Positions 45,400 to 58,621 of a stretch of 64,000 nt of DNA are shown piece after piece. The translations under genes and the position numbers were made by a program. The notes beneath the pieces are model-generated. The model was not told where the DNA came from. It saw nothing but the letters and a program-made list of their open reading frames with translations, and did no database searches. Source of the stretch: Chrysoperla carnea (lineage: Eukaryota; Arthropoda; Insecta; Neuroptera; Chrysopidae); contig NC_058340.1 in the NCBI RefSeq assembly GCF_905475395.1, positions 54,848,181 to 54,912,180 on the forward strand, given 5' to 3'. The first letter of the stretch is position 1. Each line of letters opens with the position of its first letter.

Positions 45400-46010
45400 G
45401 GAGGTTAACGGGCCATGCTCGAGCATCGGGCCTCGAAGCAATGGTTCAGAGCACCTAGCCAAATAGACCTTTGTACTCTATCCCCGCTACGCTTTTCAGT
45501 GGCAGGATCTACCTAGCGCTGAGTTTCCTAATTCCTTCGCTGCTGTATGAGCGACGGGCAGTAACAGAGAAAGTGAATCGATGTTTCTTCTGAATTTTCT
45601 CCGCATCTGTCACACGCGGGAGATTGTCTTTTTCCAATCTGATGTTGGAACTTGTTCAGGTTATCATGCCCTGTGAGTAACTCTACGATGACTCTAATAT
45701 CAGTTCTGTTTAGTTTCAAGATCTCCTTGGCTCTGTTACCGCCCTCCCTCGTGGCTGTTCTATGCCTTTAATTGTTGGTTTTTCAGATTATCTCCTAATC
45801 TGTTAAGACCTTCTTGGTATGGCATCCTCGCAAGCTTTTCTTGATTGGGAGCCATTGTGGTTCCCAGTTTGGCCAGCTTGTCTGCTCTCTCATTACCGTT
45901 CCAACCAGAGTGTCCGGGGATCAAGGTATTATACTCGGAGATGATTTTTTGAGGAGGGTAAATTGTAAATTTCGATTATCCAAAGTAAGCAAGTCTTCGT
46001 GTTCTAACCA
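45400..46010 (-). mobile_element. LINE fragment: RNase H domain and C-terminal zinc motif
   Basis: On the minus strand, 45930-45800 reads LIPGHSGWNGNERADKLAKL, the RNase H signature (PGHSG.xGNExAD.LA). After a broken stretch, 45719-45528 reads EILKLNRTDIRVIVELLTGH, then CDRCGENSEETSIHFLCYCP, the C-terminal CxxC...H..C motif. A 3' region follows (45400-45520). RNase H-bearing non-LTR elements include the I, LOA and R1 groups (established). The copy has frame breaks and is 5' truncated, so it is inactive. Confidence 0.85.
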
Positions 46011-47468
46011 GGTGGTAATATTTTTTATGGCTCCGTGGATAAACATGAAACAACAAAATAACAAGGAAAGAGAGAAAATGAAAATTAATATTAATCAAAA
46101 AATTGTGGTAAAAGTTCGTATTCGATTAAAAATATATTTTTTACTAATTTGAATTTGATTGTTTTTAAGCACTAATTATGGTTTGCTCCGGCAAAAATCG
46201 CCATTCAAATATATGCAATATATTTGACGCATAACCCTAACAAAAATCTTCAAGCTGCTATGGAAATAAACAGAAAATCAATTTGATAAATCGGGAAAAA
46301 TAATTTTAATTTCCAATTGAAAAAAATTCGAAATTTTGAATAAATAATGAATGGGAAAAAATCGAAAAAGTTTTAATCTGGTATTTATTCCTGTTCTTAT
46401 TCAAAGTTTGATTGATATTGAACCGGAGCTTCTTAATTGGAGATTCAATCCGATTGATTTCAATTTTTCGGAAGGGTATAAACATGTTTTTATACTGACG
46501 TAAAAAACTCTGAGAGATTGCCCCAGCGTGGATCGTATCAGACCATCAAAGATGCTTGATTTGTTTCATCTTTAATTTTTAAGCTTTTTTGCCATAGATA
46601 GTGTTGCTATTGAAGAGAAACGGTATTTTAGAAGTTTATTAATAAATTTTTGAATATCTCTTCGATTCGATAGGATTCTCTTCGATTTTTATCGACTTTT
46701 TATCTGTGTGCGCCATACTTAAATAAATGGCTCCCAAATAATTATTATTATACAATAAAATGACAAAAAAAGAAGCTTTGTTAGAGCCCCTGACCAATAA
46801 TAATTTGATCAATGATTATTCCTTGGACCAAATTATGCCTACACATACATTACAAACAAAAATAAACTTACTGACATAAAATTAGTTTTACCTGAACACA
46901 AAAATAGAAAATGGTTTCATATAAAACGTTTTTTAAATGAATTATAGATAGAACAGGGTAACAACTATTTTAGGAGTAACATTTGGATATCGAAAAAAAA
47001 CATAATCTAAGTATAAATATAGCAGTTTTTTTTTATATGAAAACATTTTTATTGGAGATATTTTCGCTGTAATTTTATCGTCCTATAGGTTTAATAAACA
47101 GCGACGTAAAATAATTATCCTTGAAAATATGGTAAAATTATAAAATAAAAATTCGTTAAAAGTTTCAATTATGTTATTTTAACGATGTTACAAAGACAGT
47201 TGAAACTTTTTTATTTTATGATAAGTATTCGATACTAGTTCACAGAATATGGAAGTTATCTATTTCATTCTGGAAAATCATAAGAACATAATAGACGAAT
47301 CATTTTAGATCAAAAAAGGCTAAAATGAAGAATTTCTATGTACCTCAACCTATCGGGCCAGTTTTTTTTTTAAATGTTCAGAAAAGTCCATATATCAAAA
47401 TCTACATCTAACTTCTTGCCGCTAGAAAGTTTGGCCATTGCTATGGGCCAAAAAAGCCCATTATTATA
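46011..47468. other. Non-coding DNA, nothing recognised
   Basis: AT-rich; no coding, RNA or repeat signal could be supported. Confidence 0.45.
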
Positions 47469-48088
47469 ATAGGTGATTTTTGAAAATTTCAAAACCTTGA
47501 AAATATGCAACGAAATGGGCCAGAAACGTACGTTTAGGGGTTTTCGGGATCGCTTATCACTATTCTGAGGTCAGAATTTCGATGTACTCCCCCCTTCCTG
47601 GGGTAATTCACCCCTCTGGTACATATTGAATATTTACATAAAATTGCAGTGTTAGGTCAACGAAGGGCGAAAAACCCTAAGATGGGGGGGGGGTATATCT
47701 CCATTATAACTTCGGAATCGTGATCAGAGACCCCAAAGACTCCCGAGTATACTTTTTTGGCCCATTTTGTCGAATATTTACAGAATCCTGCTGTTTTAGA
47801 ATCCTCCAGCGGGAGCGAATAACCCCAGAAGAGGGGAGTACATCTTCATTCTAACTTCGGAGTTGTGCTCAGTGACCCCAAAAATCCCTGAATATTCTTT
47901 TTTTATCCATTTTGTTGAATATTTACAGAATATTGCAATTTTGGACCAGCGAGGAAAATTACCCCAAGAGGGGGAGATTATATCGAAATTCTGATTTTGG
48001 AATAGTGATCAGAGACCCCGAAAACCCTCGATTATACGCTTCTGGCCCATATTTTCAAGGTTTTAAAATTTTTAAAAATCACCTCATA
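47469..48088. mobile_element. Foldback element: ~130-bp inverted ends around ~145-bp tandem repeats
   Basis: The left end (47469-47605: AGGTGATTTTTGAAAATTT, AAAACCTTGAAAATATG, GGGCCAGAA, GGGGTTTTCGGG, AGAATTTCGAT) is repeated in inverse at the right end (47950-48088). Between them are three diverged direct repeats marked by GAATATTTACA at 47628, 47772 and 47917 (144- and 145-bp spacing) and by GTG(A/C)TCAG(A/T)GACCCC at 47720, 47875 and 48005. The element is GC-richer than its surroundings, with G and C runs. The architecture resembles FB-type foldback transposons. No coding sequence. Confidence 0.75.
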
Positions 48089-51000
48089 AATAGATTCTAA
48101 TGATTGCGACAGTCAAAGAGCAATATTTGATTAGTGGCAGACCTGTTAACGAACTTTATGCAAATGATTCATAAATATCTATGAATAATCGCCTGTCACT
48201 CGTTGCCAATTGATCTTAGGTTAATTAAATTCAAAAATCAATTCTTTAAATTCGTGAAACAAATACAGACTTCAATAGCTATCTGTCATCTTGTCTTGCA
48301 TTTTATATAAATATTCTTTTACTTCTGAAGAAGTCCGCTTACGTCTGGGAAAACGATTTCAATTACTACAATTTGGGCAGACTTTGAGTCACTTTTAAGT
48401 GCAAAGGAATGTATAACTCAATATGATTGTACCAGAATGATTGTGATAACTTCTTTAATTCTTCATTCGACAAACTTAAACGGAAAAAATTTCGTGTAAA
48501 AAATAACATATCAACAGACAACTATGAAAAATCGGGAACTTACTCCATAAAATAAGATCTGGGTATTTTGAAATTAAAAATAATGTTAAAATGAATTTTT
48601 AGATGACGGACCAAAAATAATAATTTAAAAATAAAACCAACTCTATCCTTCCCATATAATAATATTATTATATTTCTAAAATAAAAAAAAATTTTTGAGC
48701 TAGGATTATAAAAATAAAATTTAAAAAAAAAATAACTAAATAAAAATGGGCAATATCTTTTAGCATCTTTATACAATCATAAGAAATATTATATATTAAT
48801 TATATACAAATTATTGTAATAATGTTGAATAAATTTAGAAATTAGAATATTTAATTAACAAAATAAAAACGTTTGTAACATAAATAATAATTATTTATTA
48901 ATAATAATAATTGAATAAACCACAGATTTCTATGCATATACAGCTAGATTGCTGAAATCGTAAATAAAGAAGCTAGTAATTAAACTTGCAAATAGCTATT
49001 ATCGATGAGTTGAAAACGAATAAATAAAAAAATTGAAATTAAGGTGATTGTAAACCTACAGTATTGTAAAAAAGTTTTTGTTTATTGCACATACATAAAA
49101 ACCAAATACATGCTTTGTATTTGTCGAATAAGTTATTTTTGGCTGCGCAATACCACGCAACTACAAAAATATATAATATATTGTATGCAAGTACTGCTTT
49201 TAAATTTGATAATATAAATATCCCTCTTCAATCATCAATACTCTAACTATAGTCGTCTCTGTTCATCAAATGATGGATCTTCGATGAACTCATCATTAAA
49301 TTAAAATTTTGTTTCTATATCATCGACAACCTTATATTTTTATGATATTATTATAAACTACAAGATTATCTAAATATTTTAGACAGTTTTTTATTACAAT
49401 CTCTAGATTTTTTTATATAGAAATATCCAATTGAAAAGGATAAACTTTATGACTCATCATTTTTTCAGCCAACTTTGAACGATAAAATAATAATAAAAAG
49501 CCCGATGACCTAGGAATTTTTGTGTGAAACTATGTTTTGTAAGAAAAAAAAAGTTTTGCTACCTGTGTAATAGGTGAAAAAATATTTTTACGTATTACGC
49601 AGGTAGCCCAACTTTTTTTGTTTGCGATTTTGGTTTTTTTTTTTTAGGATATTACTGGCGTAAAAGATTATTACTTTCAAAATTCTAAAATACAAAATTT
49701 AAAATTTTTGACATAAAATTTTAAAATTTTCTATTTTAGAATTTGAAAAAAAAAATTCTATGTAATTGTTAGACTTAGAAAAAAATGTTAAGACGGTAAA
49801 TTGTCGTTAATTTTATTTTCTACAACTTTGCAATTATATATAAATATCAAAAATTGACTAATATTAATTCTCAAAATTACAAACGCTAATTAACGAAACT
49901 TTGTTGCTCGTTATTAGTACTTCGTATCCAAAATCCTTTTTTATCTGACTTTTAGATTCTACTCTTCTTATGCGACCGTAGCAAAAACAATTTCTTTACA
50001 GTCATTCTTGCCGTATATGGTATAGAAATCTGTGGGTAAAAAAACTGAATGAAAATACGGGATGCCATCTATTAACTACTAAAGTGACTTAATATTTGTA
50101 TTTTTAACTTATATAATAAAATTTAAGATTTAAAAATTGTACGATTATTATTTTAAAAAACTTTTACTTTTCAAAAAAAGTACTTTTATGTTAGCTGAGC
50201 AACCGGTAATGCATAACAGATGTAAGGTTGTATGAAAATGGATAATAAGTTTGAACATAAAAGTAAACTAATAAACTACAAAAAAATGTTATCTGAATAA
50301 ATTTTAAATCTAAATTTTAAATGTCATTCAAACAACCAGAACAAAAAAAAAATGCAATCATGTTAAAGCGACACCGTAGATGCCTAAAATATCAATGTTA
50401 GTGGGCAATGTATTCGTTTTCTAATAATTTAAATTTCATTATTTCAAAAAAAATTATATTATATCCATATTGTACATACGTTAAAACTAATTACAAAAAA
50501 AGTTACCAAAAAAAAAACAGTTATTTGTAAAAAGTATTAATTATATACATTTCTCCAAAAAAGTTAAAAAAAAAAAACTAAAAAATTTACAAAATCTAAT
50601 AAAACAACACAATAAAAATTATTGCTTTTGCATTTTCAAAGTTTATTATAAAAAAAAAATTAGATTATTATAACTAAAAAAAAAAACTACTTAAAAATTA
50701 TATTTGTATATTTAAAAACTAAAAGTTTATTGGCTGCGAAATTTTATCTAAAAAAAACAGAAAACATGTGTAACAGTTTCAATTTATCTTTCTGTAATAA
50801 TTAATTATCGTTCAGGTTCATGATTTTTTTTTAAATTCGTTTGTAACTTATTATCTTTTTGTCTTATTCTATTAAAAATTGAAAAGTGTTAATAAAATAC
50901 TACATTGATTTTTTCCATTAAGAAATGCATGAACATATTGAAAATTATATATTTAAGAAATGAAAGGTCTAGCAAAAATAAAATTTCATTGGAACATGCT

Positions 51001-53191
51001 AAAGTAAGTTTAACAGCAATAGAATGTTTCTTGATAAATATTTTCAAAAAAGATTAACCATTATTAGCTTTCGAGTCTGTCATAGAATTATACTTATATT
51101 TCATTAACTTTTTGAGGAATAGTTTTTAATTTTCAGGAAATAGGAAGTTATTTGTCTATTAACAAAACACTTGTAATACCTGTGTATGGTGCGTCTCATT
51201 GATAATCTAGATAAGTTAATCGTGATTCCATTGTCTATATAGCCGCCATTCAAGTGTTTAATTACGCCATTATACCTTTTAATACAACGCGAAACTAAAT
51301 AAAGACAAATAAAGTGGTGATTATCTCTACTGACTATCAATCTAAATATAATCAAATCAATAATTGGGCTAGATAAAATCGACAGTCTATTTGAACATTT
51401 AAGGGAAAGTGCAATATAATGATCCTCAAGGTAAAATGATCCCTCGTTATTTTCTTAAGTGAACTATTAAAGCCATCTAGTTCATTTATTGATAGATGGC
51501 TTCCACATGATCAAATATTTTGTGTTTCGTATCAAAAATATTAATTTCACTGCTTATGCGCTATGGTATATACTGCTTATGATCTATGATCCCCTTTATA
51601 ATCGTAAAGATGATCCCTATTTTGTGTGTAAAATTATGATAAGTAAAGTGATGGCCCATCATTTGGATGTATTGATTTAGATAATTTTACCAGTGGTTTT
51701 TGTTTTCATACTAATCGTTGATGCAATGTAAAAGAACAATTAATATTTTATATGAACTGTTTGGTAAAAAAATGCAATGGGATCATTTTACCCACCTAAT
51801 CGTACAAGATCGGTAAAACGAACTCTTTTAAGAAATATTGAATACTTCTAAAAATTTGAACAAATCAAAAGAAATTGGCATGCTGATATTGTAACACTTG
51901 AATAATGAGATCAAAAATATTTCGACGTTATACATATCTCGAATAGATTGGCTATAAATTACATTTTTTCTGAGGAGGTTCATTATAGAATAACTTCCCC
52001 TAAACAAACTTTGAGGATCAATTGTGTATTTACCTACTTTAGCTACTGATAATTTTGAAACAAAATCAATAGTATTTTGAAAGTAACTCGAGTTACTGGA
52101 TAATTTTTACTTTGTATGGACTTGTTTTTCTTATTGGAAAATGTTCAAGATTATTAAACGCTTCTGACAATATTACGTGTTTATTGATTTTAATCATAGT
52201 CGTTTCTCTTACAGTACAATAAAATGTGAAAAAAATTTTATTTTTTTGTCCATCCATAGTTTGAAACTTTTAAACATAAAACAGTTCCTTCATTTCGTGG
52301 AAAACAAACATGAAAAAAGTAATTAAATAGTCTTAGTTCAATTGACGAATGAATGAAATAAACTATGTATCAAACGTTCTTTCATAAATTAATCGAAAAT
52401 TGAGTCTTGGATAAAGTTTAATTATTAAGAAACGTGGATTAATTTAAATTGAATAAAATTTTTTGTTATATTTTTACTTATTTTAGTATAGAATTGCTCA
52501 TATTAAATTTATTACACGGGCTGTTTAACTAAATTTAATACATCTTGTATCACTTTATATATCAAAAACAGCGCATTAAATTAAAATTATTTTCTAGTTA
52601 AACATATGACAAAACGCAAAATTTCAAAAAAACTTTTATAACTTTATTTTTATATTTGTTTAATTTTTTTTTTTTGTAACGTTCCGAAATTTCCCATTTA
52701 TTATGGATTTTGAAGGGCGTTGTATTTTGTCTCCAAACATGTTCATTTCTAAAAAAAATTTTGATAGATATAGACTTTTTCCAGATTAATACAAAAATTG
52801 AAACCTTTACGATTTTTTTTTTTTTTTCTTGATTTACGGCGTATAGACCAACTATGCCCTACTTTTAACTATAAAATCATTCTAAAATCAAAATATTATT
52901 TTATTTGATTTATTTGATTACAAAAATGAAATTTCTTTTTCGTATGACGTAATATAGGCAACTTTTGTAAAATTAATATAGGAAAATTTAATTTTTATTA
53001 TTTTGATAATTTTACCAACTGATCAACTGGCTCATTATACCTACAGTGTATCGCATTTAAGATGAAGCCACCGTCATATTTTCGTTATTTATAGGAATAT
53101 CGATTTGAAATTTTGCAAAGTCATACAGTGTGATCGATCACATTTTTTGAGATACTTAACTGAAATCAAAACTTTAAACTCAGTCTTCTAC
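48089..53191. other. Long AT-rich intergenic stretch
   Basis: No gene recognised. Small points seen: a 10-bp perfect stem AAGCCATCTA/TAGATGGCTT (51470-51502), and the inverted motif GTAAAATGATCCC (about 51431) / GGGATCATTTTAC (about 51780). The rest is A- and T-rich with homopolymer runs. Confidence 0.5.
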
Positions 53192-53678
53192 AAATTGATA
53201 AATAGGGTCGATTCTTAATATTTTGGCAGGCGTCAGAAATGGTAAGAGTTATCGAAAAAAATTATTAGAAAAAGTTTCTTAGAATATTTCTGTATGCCCG
53301 TATACCGATTTTTATGACAGAATTCGTATTTTTAATTTTTTCATTATTTTGGTCTACACTCAAAATAATAATATATAATTAAGTTTATTGAAATATTTGA
53401 ATATATAACACTATTAAATTATCAATTTTACCAGTTTTTACATTCTATGGACGACACACTGGTTATAAAAGTTTATTTTTGAATTTTAATTTTATAACTA
53501 GTGAGCTATGGAATGTAAAAACTGGACAAATTGATAATTTAATGCGAATTTTGTCTAGAAAATCGATAAATGGGTATAAAAAAATATTCTTAGCAACTTT
53601 TTCAAATAATTTGTTCGAAATCTCTATCCATCTTTGACGATAGCCAAAATATTAAGAATCGGCCCTATTTATCAATTT
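53192..53678. mobile_element. 487-bp nested inverted-repeat element
   Basis: AAATTGATAAATAGGGTCGA and following sequence (53192-53330) is mirrored by 53540-53678, ending CGGCCCTATTTATCAATTT. An inner pair, AAATTATCAATTTTACCAGT / ACTGGACAAATTGATAATTT, sits at about 53413-53548. The whole segment can fold into one long hairpin with mismatches and some unpaired central sequence. MITE/foldback type. Confidence 0.7.
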
Positions 53679-56600
53679 GACATTATAGTGAAACAAGTGG
53701 TGTCATTTTAAGTTAAACGCCTTCTATATAGTGTTATTCTATTTATTATTATATTATTGTATTTCTAAGCAGAGATAACGAATTGTTATGTATTATATAA
53801 AATATATATTATATTATATTTAAATCTATCTACTAAATTTTTTTATAACTACTATTATAATATTAAAGTTTTATTTTTTAAAAGCACAATTTCAAAATGT
53901 CATATTTACTTTTACATAAAAATTAAAATAAAGACGATATTAGAAAAAGTGAAGTGAACGTGGAATTTTATAAAAATATGTAAACAAAATACTTTTTTTT
54001 CTGTATGGTAATGTATGGTACAAGAGCTGGAAACGTTTTCGACAGTTAATTTCAAGACTACTAAATTTTAGATATTTTTTTCCTAATTAAAATTAGGGAG
54101 GGATAAGAGTACGTCTTGCACCTGAGAAAAGTTGCGTTAAATTTTAATGAATATTAAAGCAATAGTAATGCGTAATCGAATAGAAAAGCATCCTAATTTC
54201 TGTCTTGCAAATTAAAATTACATTCTTTAAAAACAAAACTGAATCATATTAAAATTACTCACCAAAGTAATTTAAAAACATTTTTTTTAATTATTAGAGT
54301 ATTATCTGACGCGATGATAGCAACGGCAAAAGTTTTTACCAATTATAAATATTTTTTTAAATTATCTTCAACTGATTTTAAAATTAGCAACTTTCATAAT
54401 TTTTCCGGGAATGAATAAGTTAACGCAGTAAATGAAACTGCCAGACTTAGTTCCAGAAGTGTAAGACGTATTTCATCCCTACCTAATAACAAATTAAATA
54501 TCCAAATTCTAGTCGACTTGAAATCAACATTTTTGTGACGTTAAATGTTCTTATATCATAATATTTGAAACTTTTTAGAATTACTATTTAAGATCAAAGT
54601 ATAACTCAAACAAATCAAATTGTGTATGAGATACCATTAAAATTTTTATTATTTGGCGGAAAATCTTTTGTGGAAAATATGAAATTAAGAAGGAACTGTA
54701 TAATATCGCCTTTAACACTTTATTTGTAGTTAATGAAATGCATAAATCACAGAAAATATCATTGATTAAACTTAAACAATAATATTTCCATTTTTTTTCC
54801 TTCGATATGCATATTACAGAAATACCAGGGTGGGGAGAATAGCTATTTTGAAAACGATATAAAATCAAAACACATCAATTTTTCTAAATTACATAATTAA
54901 CATCTTAAAATACATAAAAAATATTTCAGAGAATTATTTAAGTTATATTTTCAAGTGAATTATACATATAAATTGAGTTTTTAACTTTGTTTTTAATGAA
55001 TGGCATAAATCTGGTAGGGCGACGTCCATTCGTGTGTACATATTCTTAGAGATGACCAAATTATTAACTACATTCCACAGGCTTTAAACCACTCATTATC
55101 AGTACCATTCATTCGTATTGTGATCAATCTCAGCGTATTGTGAGATCGGAATAATTAATAACCTATTTAATTAATTTTATTTAGTTAAAAATACAATTTA
55201 CTTAAAGTTCAATTTATGTAATTTTCTTAAATGTTTTTCATGAAAACTGTCCCTAGATGTGAGGTTACTTACAGAAATAAAAAAAGATAAGAAAATATCT
55301 ACCGCTTTGCTATTGTTATAAGAAAATCACTTTTTCAAACCAAGGGAAAAATATATAAATTATTTTTCTCATTTCATGCGTTTTTTCTAGCAATATCACC
55401 AAAGTATTTTTTATTTTTTTATTGTGATAACTTAATTTTTCTGCATTAAGTAGATCTTCATGAAATACTGACACCATTTTGTCATTTTTAGCGCATCTAT
55501 TATTTTTAGGGCATCTAATATAAATTCGACAAAAAATTGACTGTAAGTTCCACCATATTATTTTTATTCGCAATGTTTTCTGTAATTACGAAAATAACTG
55601 CAATTATTATGTATTTTATTAACTACATTATCTTATATGGGGTGTTCCAAAATATCGAATAAGAAATGTGGAACGATGTAGCAGATTATTTAGGAGCAAT
55701 TTACTTTGCAGTTTTTGGATACGGAGTACCATTAACGTGATTGTGTCTAGTTAATTATTGTTTTTAATTTTGAAAATATCTCGATTAAAATTTGAAAAAA
55801 TTGAAATTAATAAGGAAAATTTACTATAATTTATCCTCTTAGTAATTTTTTCTATAGATTTAATATTTACAAGTATTAAAATTCGAAAATTTGCAAACAT
55901 ATATTAATAATATCTTCGTAAACCTTCAATTTAGGTAAAAAAAATATCAAGAATATATGTAGAAAATGTATCATTTTCTACACCCTTTTTTGTGATGAAA
56001 ATTTTGCTTACATTAATCGAGATATTATCATTATTCCTCATCTGAAAAGGACAAATTGTTTTTCTTCGTAGAATAGGGAATATTCATGATATTTAAATTT
56101 GGTTCAAAAATTTTTCTTCCGTAACTTTAATGGTTGGACATTTCAACTAAACCATTATTTTAGTAATGAATATCTTTTAAATTACTTAAAATTAATTAAC
56201 AAAAGTACAAATTCAGTGAGGGCATTTAAAAATTTCTAAAACTGAAATTCAAATTTTTATACGGACGTGAAATCATAGCACGGGCTAGTCAAATTTGTTG
56301 ACATACTGTATGATATTAATTACTTACATTTTATATGGTATTTCATTAAATTATACTATTCTACGGCTTTTTATTAGAAAACTTAATAATAACGAGTGTA
56401 AATTCTGTGTTGTAAATTCAATTTTTTTAAAGTATAAATTATACATTGAACTGTCACCAATTAACAGATCACGTACTTATACGTCATCAATAGAGAGCGC
56501 CAAAAAACTGCGTTTAAATATCTGAAAATTATAATGTATTTTAAATATTTTTTTGCACTTAAATACAGCATTTTAAAGCAGTATTTATATTTTTTACTTT

Positions 56601-57361
56601 GTTATAACGGTGTAAACAATGAATTAAAAATATAAAAAAAAATACACGAATATTCCCTATTGAATCCTCTTCTAATACGGTTGATTTTGGGATACCCTAT
56701 AAATAAATCTACAAAGCTATAATTATTTCATAGTATTTTAATACTGATAAATAATATACAATTTGTTCAAATTATAATTTAAATAGTTTTTAATAATGTA
56801 TATAATTTTAATATAATTATCATATCATTTATATAAATAATAGATAACTATAAATATATTTAAAAAAAATAAATACTTTACTTATTGTAATTATTATATT
56901 AATTTATTTAAAACTTTAAAAATAAATAATTAATTTTAATTATTTAAAAAAAATTTTAAAAAATTTTTTGATATAAAAACAAAAAACCATTTTGAACAAA
57001 TTGCGTATAGACATAGTATCTATTTATTTATCTAACAAATACTTTTGTTTATATTGTAAAGAAAAATTATTTAACTAACAAACGGAAAAAAAAAATGAAA
57101 AAAAAACTGTAAAAATATTTAAATATAACTAATTAAAAAAAATAAATAAAAAAATATTAAATTTCTTGTTTGATGCAATACGAATATTAATTATAAATTA
57201 TTGAATAATAAAAACTATTTTCACTCCTTAAATTTTGTTTTGTTATTATTATTATTTTTACCTGTTTTCTGTCAATCAGTTTCATCTTTCTTTAAAGAAA
57301 AAAAAAAACAAAGAAAATGTACTTTTATTGATACACTAGCAAGAAAATTCAAAATCATTTT
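53679..57361. other. AT-rich intergenic DNA, nothing recognised
   Basis: Short open frames only; no recognisable domain, RNA or repeat on either strand. Confidence 0.5.
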
Positions 57362-58008
57362 TCACCGACTTCAAACAAAAAGGCAGGAGATTATCAAGTC
57401 ATCTGTATTTTTTTTTTTTTAATACGTGTTACCTCAGATCTTTCGACTGGGTGAAATGATTTTGATGATTCTTTATCTATTTGAAATCTGGTGCTTCCCG
57501 TGTGGTCCCATTTCATTTTGATCTAGTTCTGACAACGGCATCCATGAGAACACCATAAAAGTCTTAAGTTTGCATTAAGTATGGACGACAAGAGGACGAA
57601 TAACTCATTATAACGACAACTGATTTCGATTATTCTTTTCTTAGTGACAAATTAGTTAGTGTACTTCAGATTCACTAAAAATCACAAAATTAAAAAAACT
57701 TTTAACAAAAAGAAAACCGACTTCAAAAGAAAAACTTTTCCAAAACAAAATTTACATGCACTAAAAAGTAAAAAAAATTACGATAATATAATGTAGTTAA
57801 AATTATTGTTATTTTTGGAGTCGGTGTCAGCTAGGCTAATGTAGCAAACTGTTCTGTCAGAGTTGTTTCCTTGGCTGACACCAACTCCAAAAATAACAAT
57901 AATTTTAACTGCATTATATTATCGTTATTTTTTTACTTTTTAGTGCATATTAATTTGTTTTGAAAAGTTTTTCTTTTGAAGTCGATTTCCTTTTTGAGTT
58001 TTTTTTTA
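57362..58008. mobile_element. Hairpin-bearing transposable element, copy 3, most complete
   Basis: The unique half (57362-57690) contains GTTACCTCAGATCTTTCGAC and TTCTGACAACGGCATCCATG. The second half (57692-58008) is an inverted repeat with arms of about 130 bp; the arm tips carry CCGACTTC/GAAGTCG and the inner parts GGAGTCGGTGTCAGC/GGCTGACACCAACTCC, around a loop of about 40 bp. Same architecture as 8301-8923. Two copies in the window keep the long hairpin and one (26497) lost it. Non-coding. Confidence 0.8.
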
Positions 58009-58543
58009 TCAAATATTATGTATAAAATCTATAAAAAAAATGCATGTCTGTATTCTTGTTGTTCCTAAACCATTGATCATATTGTGATGAATCTTTTGTA
58101 GTATCCTCTGAGGACATCCTCGAGGATATTTGGCCCAAAAACCTTAAAAATATAAATAAATCTGGAGCGTGGCTGCACTCGACTCGATCATACCCATGCA
58201 TCCTGTGAAAAATTTCAAAAACTATTTTGCTAAAATTACCACTTGGACAACTTTATGTGGCTTTCTCACCCATCGGGAAACCGTCTGACTTCGTGTAAGC
58301 ACCTGATAGAAAAATCAAAAATATTGTGTACCAAAATTCACTACAATAAATATAAACCGAGCAAATTATTTATTTATTATTATTTGATTTTCTTTAAATT
58401 TTCAACGAGCAATTTCTAATTTTGCTGTGAGAGTACGGGTCCCGAAAATCCATTAAGAAATTCAAATCCGATAACTTTACGTTGAAAAACTGTATTTCAG
58501 TATTTTACGAAACAAATTCCTAATTACAACTAATTCCAGCTAA

Positions 58544-58547
<4 letters not shown>

Positions 58548-58619
<72 letters not shown>
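58548..58619. repeat. (TA)36 microsatellite
   Basis: 72 bp of uninterrupted TA. It lies directly before a GACT-rich repeat block (58634). Confidence 0.98.

Positions 58620-58621
<2 letters not shown>

Noticed and set aside
45814..46152. 112-codon + strand open frame
   Set aside because: It is the reverse strand of the LINE RNase H region, which carries the real protein motif on the minus strand.
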